From: Ascidiaceihabitans sp023955215
GTDB lineage: Bacteria; Pseudomonadota; Alphaproteobacteria; Rhodobacterales; Rhodobacteraceae
Length of the DNA stretch: 57,354 nucleotides
Assembly: GCA_943788345.1 (NCBI GenBank)
Contig: CALSPX010000012.1
Location: forward strand, 1-57,354
Reading direction: 5' to 3'
The notes below the pieces were generated by a model. That model did not search any database. It was not told where the DNA came from and saw only the letters and a program-made list of their open reading frames with translations. Below are positions 50,942-57,354 of this stretch, in pieces. Position 1 is the first letter of the stretch; every line of letters begins with the position of its first letter. The position numbers were made by a program, and so were the translations under genes.

Positions 50942-50971
50942 AAAGGCCCAGGTGAATGCCTGGGCCTTTTT
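50942..50971 (+). terminator. Strong Rho-independent terminator
   Basis: AAAGGCCCAGG pairs with CCTGGGCCTTT across a six-base loop and is followed by a run of T. It closes the molybdenum hydroxylase operon. Confidence 0.94.
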
Positions 50972-50995
50972 CGTTACTACACTGTTATTATGCCT

Positions 50996-51871
50996 TTAAA
51001 GAGTGATCAGATCGCCTGATTGATCAACCAACGTAATCCGCGAAAATGCGACCTGTTCGCGCATTGCCTCGATCTCCTCGCGGCTTGCCAGAACCATCGC
51101 AGTTGATAGACTATCGGCAAGTGTCGCACTCGATGCCTCGACCGAAACGCTCGACCATTTTGGCAGCGCAGATTGGTGCAAGATATGACCATTCGTGCCT
51201 AAAGGTGTGGCAGCTGGACTAGACGTCGCAATTGCACTACCGCGCAATGTTCGCACCCCAAGATCACCATGATTTGGGTCACTTAGAGCAAGCCGCCAAG
51301 GCCCGCCAAGACTGCGATATTCACCAATATTCACCAATGCGTTTTCAAGCCCATGGGCGGAGAGTACGTCAGTCACTAGATCCGTGGCAAAGCCTTGGGC
51401 AATGCCGTTAAGCGTCAGCGCTTGACCCTTACCCAACCGAATTTCGTTGGTATCAAATTGAACGCGCTCCCAGCCGACGGCATCCAAAGCGACCTTTGGA
51501 TCAACGCCTGATGCTAGCGCTGTCCAAAGCGGTTGAACCGTTGGATCAAATAGACCGGCGGTGATCGCATAGGCATCATTTGCGGCGTGCATGAGATCTA
51601 GGAATTGCGGCGCAGGCTTTAGCAATTTGCCTTTAGCATTCAGCTGCGACAACGCGGAGGTATGATCATAAAGACTAAACAGACTCTCAACATGGCGGAT
51701 GACGCGGAGGGCCTCAGTTAGCGCAGCTTTCGCAGGTTCGCTTGCGCCTCGGATCGTGAGAGTGACATCCGCACCAAATGCGCGAACCTGCCATGTCTGG
51801 GCAAACGCCCCCAGAGGTGCCAAGGCAAAACCTGCGGAAATCGTTAGAAATCGGCGGCGCGATAACGTCAT
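50996..51871 (-). CDS. apbE: ApbE-family FAD:protein FMN transferase
   Basis: Attaches FMN covalently to a threonine of a partner protein in the periplasm. The 291-residue product has a Tat signal (MTLSRRRFLTISAGFALAP). ApbE blocks are FSLYDHTSALSQLN, DPTVQPLW, LTLNGIAQGFATDLV and NALVNIGEYRSLG. Its start overlaps the stop of the NosR-like gene, the obvious flavinylation target. Comparable NosR/NosX pairs occur in nitrous oxide reductase clusters. Confidence 0.9.
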   Translation of the reverse strand: MTLSRRRFLTISAGFALAPLGAFAQTWQVRAFGADVTLTIRGASEPAKAALTEALRVIRHVESLFSLYDHTSALSQLNAKGKLLKPAPQFLDLMHAANDAYAITAGLFDPTVQPLWTALASGVDPKVALDAVGWERVQFDTNEIRLGKGQALTLNGIAQGFATDLVTDVLSAHGLENALVNIGEYRSLGGPWRLALSDPNHGDLGVRTLRGSAIATSSPAATPLGTNGHILHQSALPKWSSVSVEASSATLADSLSTAMVLASREEIEAMREQVAFSRITLVDQSGDLITL

Positions 51872-53964
51872 TGCGCTGCTACCTCCAATTTGCGGCCTTT
51901 AGCGGCGAGAATAAGCGGAACACATTGCGCTTTGTCATCATGGATGGTGACGCAATCAAGACATTGGAAGCACTCGGAATATTGAATTTCACCAGTCTTT
52001 TTGATTGCTCCGTAGCTGCATTTTACTTTGCAAAGCTGACAGGGCGATCCACATTCGGCACGCCGGTCGATCCACTTGCGACCGCGTAGCAAACCGCCGA
52101 TCGCCATGACCGCGCCCAACGGGCATACATAGCGACAAAAGCCTTTGAACAGGACCATCGACAAAAGCAGCAAGCCAACAGCATAGGCGACGTAATACCA
52201 TTCTCGGATGAAGAAGGTTGTGATCGCGGTTTTGAATGGCTCTACTTCAATCGCTTTGTCGAGGCGCGCCGGGGCGGTGAAAAGCAAAAAGACCATAATA
52301 GCAAGCACCAGATACTTGATCCATTTCAATCTATCATCCCATTCAGCGGACGGCTCGATTTGGGGTATGCGCAATAGTCGCCCAATGTGATGGGCAAATT
52401 CTTGCAGCGCGCCGAACGGGCAGAGCCAGCCGCAGAATAATCCGCGCCCCCAAAGTACAAACCCGAAGATGGTAACCGCCCAAACAGCAAGCGAGAATGG
52501 ATCATAAAGAAGAAATAAGAATGAGCCGCCCTCGAGCACAGTACGTCCAACCGCGAGCGGTGTCGCGATGGAGAGTTGGCCTTGTCCCCACCACCCGATG
52601 AACACTGTAACGAACGCCAAGATGCCAAGACGAATGGGCGTGAAATGTTTGTGACCTGCGAGTTTGTTCAAGCGCAGGCCTAAAAGCGCGATCAACCCGA
52701 CCAGAAAGATCGCAAGTACGATCAAATCACTTTGCCGGTTGCGCAATGCATCGACCCAAGGCGGGACTGGTTTGACGACCTCAACGCGGGCATAAAAGCG
52801 CTCTGGCGTGACATGCGTAACCTCAATGCTTGCTGAGCCAATCTCGGGTTGAAACGATCCATGCGAACGCAGGGCCTTGATCCGCAAAATCCACTCGGCA
52901 GTGGGATCAAATCCAAGCCGTCTGTCTGTGCGTAGGATCAATGCGGACCCGTCATGCAAAGCATCGGGCAGTGCATCGTTTAGCTCAACGAAGATATCAG
53001 AATCCCGAAATGCGATAGGAAAACCGGATTGCTCCGCACTGATCAAATTAGGCGATGTGTTGCGCACAAAGTCTTCCGTCACAAGCCCGTGGCGCGCGGT
53101 GTCGATCACCAGTACTGGCTCATCCGTTGTAGAGATCGACATGAACTGCTGTAGCTCTTCAAAGCCGCTTTCGCTGAGCACTGCGCGCGCAATAGATGGC
53201 GCGCCAAGATCCACGACCCAGAGATCCAGATAAGGCGCGCCGGGATCATCCTTTGCCACAGGATCATCATCCTCCCAAAGGGTGTCTGCAAACTTTCCAT
53301 CAATCTCGCGGTTTGAAACGATTTTGCGTGCGGCAATCCCTTGGGCGATGAGATCCTCCCATGTCAGATCCTCTGCGTAGTCCAAGTCAGGAAAAGCAGG
53401 AGGCCCTGTCGCGATTCCGCTCATCTTTTCTTTCGCGACTTTTAGTGTCGCCGCTAAAATACTCTCATGCGCGATCCTGACGGACGCGGTCCCTTTGGTA
53501 ACGCCGTCGAGATAAACCAAAGCTGATCCGTCACTGCCGCCGCCATAGGGGGAACCAACGACCAAACTGTCAGAAATTGAATGGCCGCGATATTGTTGAA
53601 AAAAATCATAGAACAATTTTTCTGGCAGGCCCGACACGAATATCGGCTCATTGTGGGAAATGAGCTGCACGTCGATAAAACGGCCTTCAAGATCTAGCAT
53701 AACCAGCATGTTGATGGACGCTCCGGAGAAGCCGGGCAGCGGAGCCATTGGTTCTGTCTCAAAGACAAATCCGGCCTCCGCACCACCAGAATTCAAAAGC
53801 TGCCAAACCCCTTGATCGTTAAGCTTTTCTCCCAAAGACATGGGTGGCGCAACGAAAGGCTCTAGTATCTCTCGCGGCAGGTTCTCCGCATGACTCGAGA
53901 GCGCGCAGCTGATCCAAAAGATCATGCTAAAAAAGACTGTGCGCATTAATTCAGTTACAAACAT
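51868..53964 (-). CDS. NosR-like membrane flavoprotein with [4Fe-4S] ferredoxin domains
   Basis: A 698-residue protein with a signal-like start (a possible start at 53946 gives MRTVFFSMIFWISC). A periplasmic FMN-binding domain contains GVTKGTASVRIAHES, the expected flavinylation region. Then follow about five membrane helices with Cys-Pro motifs FCGWLCPFGALQ and FCRYVCPLGAVM, and two ferredoxin-type clusters (CGSPCQLCKVKCSYG and CFQCLDCVTIHDDKAQC) on the cytoplasmic side. NosR-type proteins carry electrons across the membrane. The nearby genes suggest it supplies or drains periplasmic cytochromes here, not nitrous oxide reductase. Confidence 0.88.
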   Translation of the reverse strand: MFVTELMRTVFFSMIFWISCALSSHAENLPREILEPFVAPPMSLGEKLNDQGVWQLLNSGGAEAGFVFETEPMAPLPGFSGASINMLVMLDLEGRFIDVQLISHNEPIFVSGLPEKLFYDFFQQYRGHSISDSLVVGSPYGGGSDGSALVYLDGVTKGTASVRIAHESILAATLKVAKEKMSGIATGPPAFPDLDYAEDLTWEDLIAQGIAARKIVSNREIDGKFADTLWEDDDPVAKDDPGAPYLDLWVVDLGAPSIARAVLSESGFEELQQFMSISTTDEPVLVIDTARHGLVTEDFVRNTSPNLISAEQSGFPIAFRDSDIFVELNDALPDALHDGSALILRTDRRLGFDPTAEWILRIKALRSHGSFQPEIGSASIEVTHVTPERFYARVEVVKPVPPWVDALRNRQSDLIVLAIFLVGLIALLGLRLNKLAGHKHFTPIRLGILAFVTVFIGWWGQGQLSIATPLAVGRTVLEGGSFLFLLYDPFSLAVWAVTIFGFVLWGRGLFCGWLCPFGALQEFAHHIGRLLRIPQIEPSAEWDDRLKWIKYLVLAIMVFLLFTAPARLDKAIEVEPFKTAITTFFIREWYYVAYAVGLLLLSMVLFKGFCRYVCPLGAVMAIGGLLRGRKWIDRRAECGSPCQLCKVKCSYGAIKKTGEIQYSECFQCLDCVTIHDDKAQCVPLILAAKGRKLEVAAQ

Positions 53965-54068
53965 TAATAGGAAAGTATGCGTCCGAGTGAAGCGGCTGTA
54001 TTCGACTAAGGTACAATCAATAGGAATTAGGCTTGGGTTGCGGTGCTTTTTCGTGACAAGTTGGCGCT

Positions 54069-54842
54069 ATGGCCGAGCATTCTTCTTCCAATCAAGCCGT
54101 CATTGTCGTGATTTCACTTGCTGGTCTCGTGGTGCTTTGGACATTCGCGGCATGGCTTGGCGCTGATCCGACAATTCTGCCTAGCCCGGTCGAAGTTTGG
54201 AATTTGATGCTATCGGAAACCCAGTCAGGCGAATTGCCAAAACACTTGTTTGCAACGCTGCGCCGCGTGGCCTTCGCCTTTACGCTCGCAATGTTTTTTG
54301 GGCTTATCATTGGGATATCAATGGGCTTGAGTGCGAGTTTGAATAAATGGTTCGGGGCTTGGCTTGTGGTATTGCTTAACATACCTGCGCTTGTCGTGAT
54401 TGTGCTGTGTTATCTTTGGATCGGCTTGAACGAAGTGGCCGCGATAACGGCCGTCGCCCTTAACAAAACTGCAATGGTCGCTGTAACAATCCGCGAAGGC
54501 GTGCACTCGCTTGATCCTAAACTTGCAGAAATGGCACGTGCGTTCCGCATCGGATTTTTATCGCGGCTACAACATATTGTCTTGCCTCAGCTTTGGCCTT
54601 TCATCGCATCCAGCACGCGCAACGGTTTGGCGATTATCTGGAAAATCGTGTTGGTCGTGGAGTTCTTGGGGCGAAGCGACGGCGTTGGTTTTCAAATACA
54701 TCTGTATTTCCAACTATTCGAGACCGCTTATGTCCTTGCCTATGCCCTCAGCTTTGTTGGATTGATGTTGATTTTGGAATATGGAGTCATCGGTGTCATT
54801 GAACGTCGCGCCGTACGGTGGCGAGAAAACACTGCAGTCTGA
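54069..54842 (+). CDS. ABC transporter permease (TauC/SsuC type)
   Basis: A 257-residue permease with six hydrophobic helices and the EAA loop (EMARAFRIGFLSRLQHIVLP) typical of importers. The start follows a helix VVISLAGLVVLWTFAAWLG and a periplasmic LGADPTILPSPVEVW, usual for the nitrate/sulfonate/taurine class. It is alone. The fitting binding protein and ATPase are at 39105-40746 on the same strand. It is convergent with the VWA gene 9 bp away. Confidence 0.86.
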   Translation: MAEHSSSNQAVIVVISLAGLVVLWTFAAWLGADPTILPSPVEVWNLMLSETQSGELPKHLFATLRRVAFAFTLAMFFGLIIGISMGLSASLNKWFGAWLVVLLNIPALVVIVLCYLWIGLNEVAAITAVALNKTAMVAVTIREGVHSLDPKLAEMARAFRIGFLSRLQHIVLPQLWPFIASSTRNGLAIIWKIVLVVEFLGRSDGVGFQIHLYFQLFETAYVLAYALSFVGLMLILEYGVIGVIERRAVRWRENTAV

Positions 54843-54851
54843 CACATGGTT

Positions 54852-55538
54852 TTAGAACAGGAACTGGCAACCTAGAGTAGCCCGCATCGCCGCGATCAAT
54901 TGCTCCAGTGTTTCAGCGCTCGTGTATGTACCGCCGGTGCGATCAGCGAGGCAACGTGAAACGCTTTCGGCAACATTGTAGTCATTGTCGTTTTGTCGAT
55001 CCCAATTGAAAAATGACCCGCGCACTTTGAAACCTATAACATGAACAGTGGTATCTGCCCCTGTCGCAACCAGTTCGGCAGCCAAAGCACAGGGCTGTCC
55101 GCCACATGTTTCTTTTCCGTCAGTAATCAAAAGGATCGTGGCGGGTTTCGTTTTGTAGCTTAGCGTTTGTGCAGCCATCCTGACAGCTTCGCTTAAAGGT
55201 GTGCCTCCGGCTGGTTCAAGCGCCTCCACTGCATCAATAATAGGGCGCGCTGCGTCGTGTTTTGGCGCAAACCGTAAATCAAGGCCCGAACACTCATCGA
55301 TTCCATTTGGGCCGTAAACGATCAAGCCTAGCCGTCTGTCTCTCGCAATGTCTGGGGTTACATCCGCTATTGCTTTGCGCGCCTCGAAAATGCGGGGCTC
55401 GCTGATATCATTGAAACCCATTTCAGCCATCGAACCCGAACCGTCAAATACGATCATTGCATCTGCCGCACAGTTGTCCGTCGCGCTTGAACTCGTCGCG
55501 TAGAAGAGTGTGATGAAGAAGGGTGCAAGATACCGCAT
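54852..55538 (-). CDS. Secreted VWA-domain protein
   Basis: A 228-residue exported protein built almost entirely of a von Willebrand A domain. The start at 55538 gives MRYLAPFFITLFYATSSSA; a GTG at 55556 is an alternative. The metal-ion-dependent adhesion site is complete: D-G-S-G-S, a Thr in GGTPLSEAV, and an Asp in LITDGKETCGG. Cysteines occur in pairs (CGGQPC), suggesting a periplasmic fold. VWA proteins often sit in MoxR/quinoprotein loci and assist metal insertion; MxaC/MxaL are examples. That role is inferred. Confidence 0.8.
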   Translation of the reverse strand: MRYLAPFFITLFYATSSSATDNCAADAMIVFDGSGSMAEMGFNDISEPRIFEARKAIADVTPDIARDRRLGLIVYGPNGIDECSGLDLRFAPKHDAARPIIDAVEALEPAGGTPLSEAVRMAAQTLSYKTKPATILLITDGKETCGGQPCALAAELVATGADTTVHVIGFKVRGSFFNWDRQNDNDYNVAESVSRCLADRTGGTYTSAETLEQLIAAMRATLGCQFLF

Positions 55539-55707
55539 GGTCAAACCGTGCCACACGCCTGAAGTTTTGTCTAACCAAATGTCGGTGGATGCTCAATTGT
55601 CAGAAACGCGTGCAAAAGATGGATCGAGATCCAACCTACTTTTGTCGAATAGGATTACGCAAATTGGACGTGTAGGTGTTTGGAAATTCAAACAACGAGA
55701 TCGCCCA

Positions 55708-56091
55708 ATGAAATCTGTTCATATTATTCTGTTCACTGGACTTCTAACCGCATTAGGAACTGCTGCATTTGCCGAAGGTGACGTCACCAAGGGTAAAAAG
55801 GTCTTTCGAAAGTGCAAAGCATGCCACACAATCGGCGAAGGAGCCAAGACAAAAACTGGACCTATTCTAAACGGTATTGTCGGTGCACATGCGGGGAGAG
55901 ATGAAGAATTTTCGTATTCAGAAGCCCTGACTGGCGCAACTGCGGAAGGGCTGGTCTGGAACGAAGAGCAACTCGCGGCGTTTTTGACCAAACCAAAAGA
56001 CTTTCTTAAAGGCACCAAGATGTCGTTTTCTGGTCTTCGCAAGCCAGCCGATGTCAAAAATTTAGTTGCCTATTTGGCGACGCATAACTGA
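55708..56091 (+). CDS. c-type cytochrome, class I
   Basis: A 127-residue monohaem cytochrome c2/c550. The start at 55708 gives the signal MKSVHIILFTGLLTALGTAAFA. Haem site C-K-A-C-H in RKCKACHTIGEGAKTKTGP. The axial methionine is in GTKMSFSGLRKPADVK. Length and motifs are those of soluble cytochromes c that link periplasmic dehydrogenases to oxidases (XoxG/CycA-like). It is divergent from the VWA gene. Could serve the alcohol dehydrogenase. Confidence 0.88.
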   Translation: MKSVHIILFTGLLTALGTAAFAEGDVTKGKKVFRKCKACHTIGEGAKTKTGPILNGIVGAHAGRDEEFSYSEALTGATAEGLVWNEEQLAAFLTKPKDFLKGTKMSFSGLRKPADVKNLVAYLATHN

Positions 56092-56229
56092 TCGATTGAC
56101 GATAGATATTTTTCTATCGAAACCGTTTCTGAGGATCACTTCAAAACATTCGTCTTTATCGCGATGTAAACATCCAATCGCAAACACGAAACAAAATTGC
56201 GTTGCATAGACGCTGGGAACCGCCAAAAA

Positions 56230-57174
56230 ATGACAACAGGTTTGTCACCAAATGAACCACTGTTTGCGTACTGCCAAGGTACTATTGGCGGCGTTCTCGC
56301 AATCATTATTCAAACACAAGGCCCGTCTTATAGATCTGTCGGTGCTACAATGGTATTTGCAGATAACGGAGACCGTTTCGGCAGCCTATCTTCTGGCTGC
56401 ATCGAAGCTGACCTAGAGCTTCATGCTGATCGGGTTCGAAATCAAAAATCGCCTTCTATTGTTCAATATGGTGCAGGTTCGCCCTTTATGGATATTGTGT
56501 TGCCTTGTGGAGGGGCGCTCAAAATACTTCTAATTCCTCAACCCGAACCTGCTGAGCTTGCGTTGATCAATACGGCTGTTCAGTCGCGCCAAACAGTCCG
56601 GGTTAATATCTCGCTTCAAAACGGAAAAATAGCAAAAACAAATTGCGTTGAGCCCGACCTTGACGGCAAATTCTTCTCATTAACTATAGAGCCGGCGTTA
56701 CAGTTCGTAGTATTTGGCAAAGGCTCAGAGGCAACAACATTTGCGCAATTGGCTGAAACTCTGGGATATTCCGGCACTCTTTTATCTTCTGACCCAGATA
56801 CTCTTGCCGCTTTGGCAGATGGAAGCTGGGCAACAAGTCAGATCACGCGTCCACATTGTCCTATAGATTTGAATGTGGATCAGCGAACTGCAATCCTCTT
56901 GTTCTTCCATGACCACGAATGGGAAGCCCCGATTTTGAAGGATGTATTAAAAAGTAGAGCGTTTTTTGTTGGTTGCCAAGGGAGCCAAAGAACCAGTGAA
57001 ACTCGTTTGGAACAGTTGAAACAAATGGGGCTTAACCGTCAAGAGCTTGAACGCGTTCGAGGCCCAATCGGACTTATACAATCTACTCGCGATCCGGCTA
57101 CTTTAGCCGTTTCTGTTCTTGCAGAGGTTCTGGGGCTTGCAAACGAACTCCTCAAGAGCGACGGGCAAAGCTAA
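56230..57174 (+). CDS. XdhC/CoxI-family molybdenum-cofactor insertion protein
   Basis: A 314-residue protein of the XdhC family, which binds molybdenum cofactor and inserts it, sulfurated, into molybdenum hydroxylases. The N-terminal XdhC_CoxI part reads TQGPSYRSVGATMVFADNG and GSLSSGCIEADL. The C-terminal Rossmann-like part starts near FVVFGKGSEATTFAQLAE and ends RGPIGLIQSTRDPATLAVS. The ATG at 56230 is preferred over a TTG at 56197. It very likely matures the CoxL-like enzyme encoded 6 kb upstream. Confidence 0.85.
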   Translation: MTTGLSPNEPLFAYCQGTIGGVLAIIIQTQGPSYRSVGATMVFADNGDRFGSLSSGCIEADLELHADRVRNQKSPSIVQYGAGSPFMDIVLPCGGALKILLIPQPEPAELALINTAVQSRQTVRVNISLQNGKIAKTNCVEPDLDGKFFSLTIEPALQFVVFGKGSEATTFAQLAETLGYSGTLLSSDPDTLAALADGSWATSQITRPHCPIDLNVDQRTAILLFFHDHEWEAPILKDVLKSRAFFVGCQGSQRTSETRLEQLKQMGLNRQELERVRGPIGLIQSTRDPATLAVSVLAEVLGLANELLKSDGQS

Positions 57175-57354
57175 GAATACAGGCCTCAGAAAGCCGGTCT
57201 GTCGGCTTAGCTGTATCAAGGTGTGAAATTACACCATTCTCATCTAGAAACAAAGCGTTATATTGGCAGCACGTTCTCAAAGCAGTGTATTCCGGAAATT
57301 ATCCGCTGGGCAACATTCGAAACCCGATTTTATTACCAGCTCGGCTCAACTATT
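57175..57354. other. Window end; possible 3' fragment of a leftward gene
   Basis: A minus-strand reading from about 57291 to 57152 gives NALFLDENGVISHLDTAKPT and ends FARRS, which looks coding, but upstream it meets an in-frame stop at 57304. It may be the damaged tail of a convergent gene outside the window. Nothing else is supported. Confidence 0.2.

Noticed and set aside
1..57354. CRISPR arrays, rRNA genes and complete tRNA genes
   Set aside because: No regularly spaced short repeats, no rRNA-like sequence and no full cloverleaf were seen; only the tRNA-Phe 3' half at 16200 was found.

Overview
The window looks like the chromosome of a marine alphaproteobacterium of the Rhodobacterales (Roseobacter group). 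This rests on gene content: a soxR-S/V-W-X arrangement, TRAP transporters, a PQQ alcohol dehydrogenase neighbourhood with PedF-like and ABC partners, and decayed IS6, IS5 and IS3 copies. The genus cannot be fixed from sequence alone; an IS-rich roseobacter such as Octadecabacter is only a guess.

Layout. (1) 1-3604: the regulatory end of a thiosulfate-oxidation (sox) locus, with soxX (cut by the window edge), soxW and soxV leftward, and soxS, soxR and a YeeE/SoxT transporter rightward. Two ArsR-type dyads sit in the soxW-X and soxS-V gaps. (2) 3754-4714: an IS3 stub overrun by a nearly complete IS6-type element. (3) 4750-14698: a catabolic block. The leftward genes are an FAH-family hydrolase, RutE-like nitroreductase, OsmC protein, TRAP transporter and intradiol dioxygenase. 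The rightward genes are a YCII protein, a GntR regulator, malonyl-CoA decarboxylase and malonyl-CoA synthetase. Both arms share a 12-bp promoter motif. (4) 14724-15120: IS5 and IS6 debris.

(5) 15383-25238: the most unusual part. A CueR-controlled copper-handling cassette (glutaredoxin-MauE fusion, cytochrome c with a frameshift, CopC, CopD, multicopper oxidase, cytochrome c) and a polymerase-like protein lie between 401-bp inverted repeats. Next to it is a tyrosine recombinase gene enclosed by perfect 97-bp inverted repeats. A 17-bp sequence is common to the outer ends of all these repeats. The combination of a family-A-polymerase-like protein, a tyrosine recombinase, inverted repeats and cargo does not match a mobile-element class I recognise. 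(6) 25375-30542: a compact P4-like satellite (integrase, AlpA, primase, D5 helicase) ending in an iteron-rich inverted repeat that may be its origin. (7) 30619-32285: a 5'-truncated secreted peptidoglycan-binding protein fused in frame to an IS6 fragment.

(8) 32315-57174: a large periplasmic alcohol/aldehyde oxidation region. A LuxR-type response regulator, FIST sensor and hybrid kinase lie beside a PQQ alcohol dehydrogenase with the Asp-X-Asp signature of lanthanide enzymes. There follow a TauT/SsuA-type uptake system whose permease is 13 kb away, an ABC-2 exporter with a beta-propeller and binding protein, a PedF-like cytochrome c, an MxaJ-like binding protein, a form II molybdenum hydroxylase (CoxG, S, L, M) with XdhC, a NosR-like flavoprotein/ferredoxin with its ApbE flavinyltransferase, a VWA protein and a cytochrome c. 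A working model is that the alcohol is oxidised in the periplasm, electrons pass through the cytochromes c, and the aldehyde is taken further by the molybdenum enzyme.
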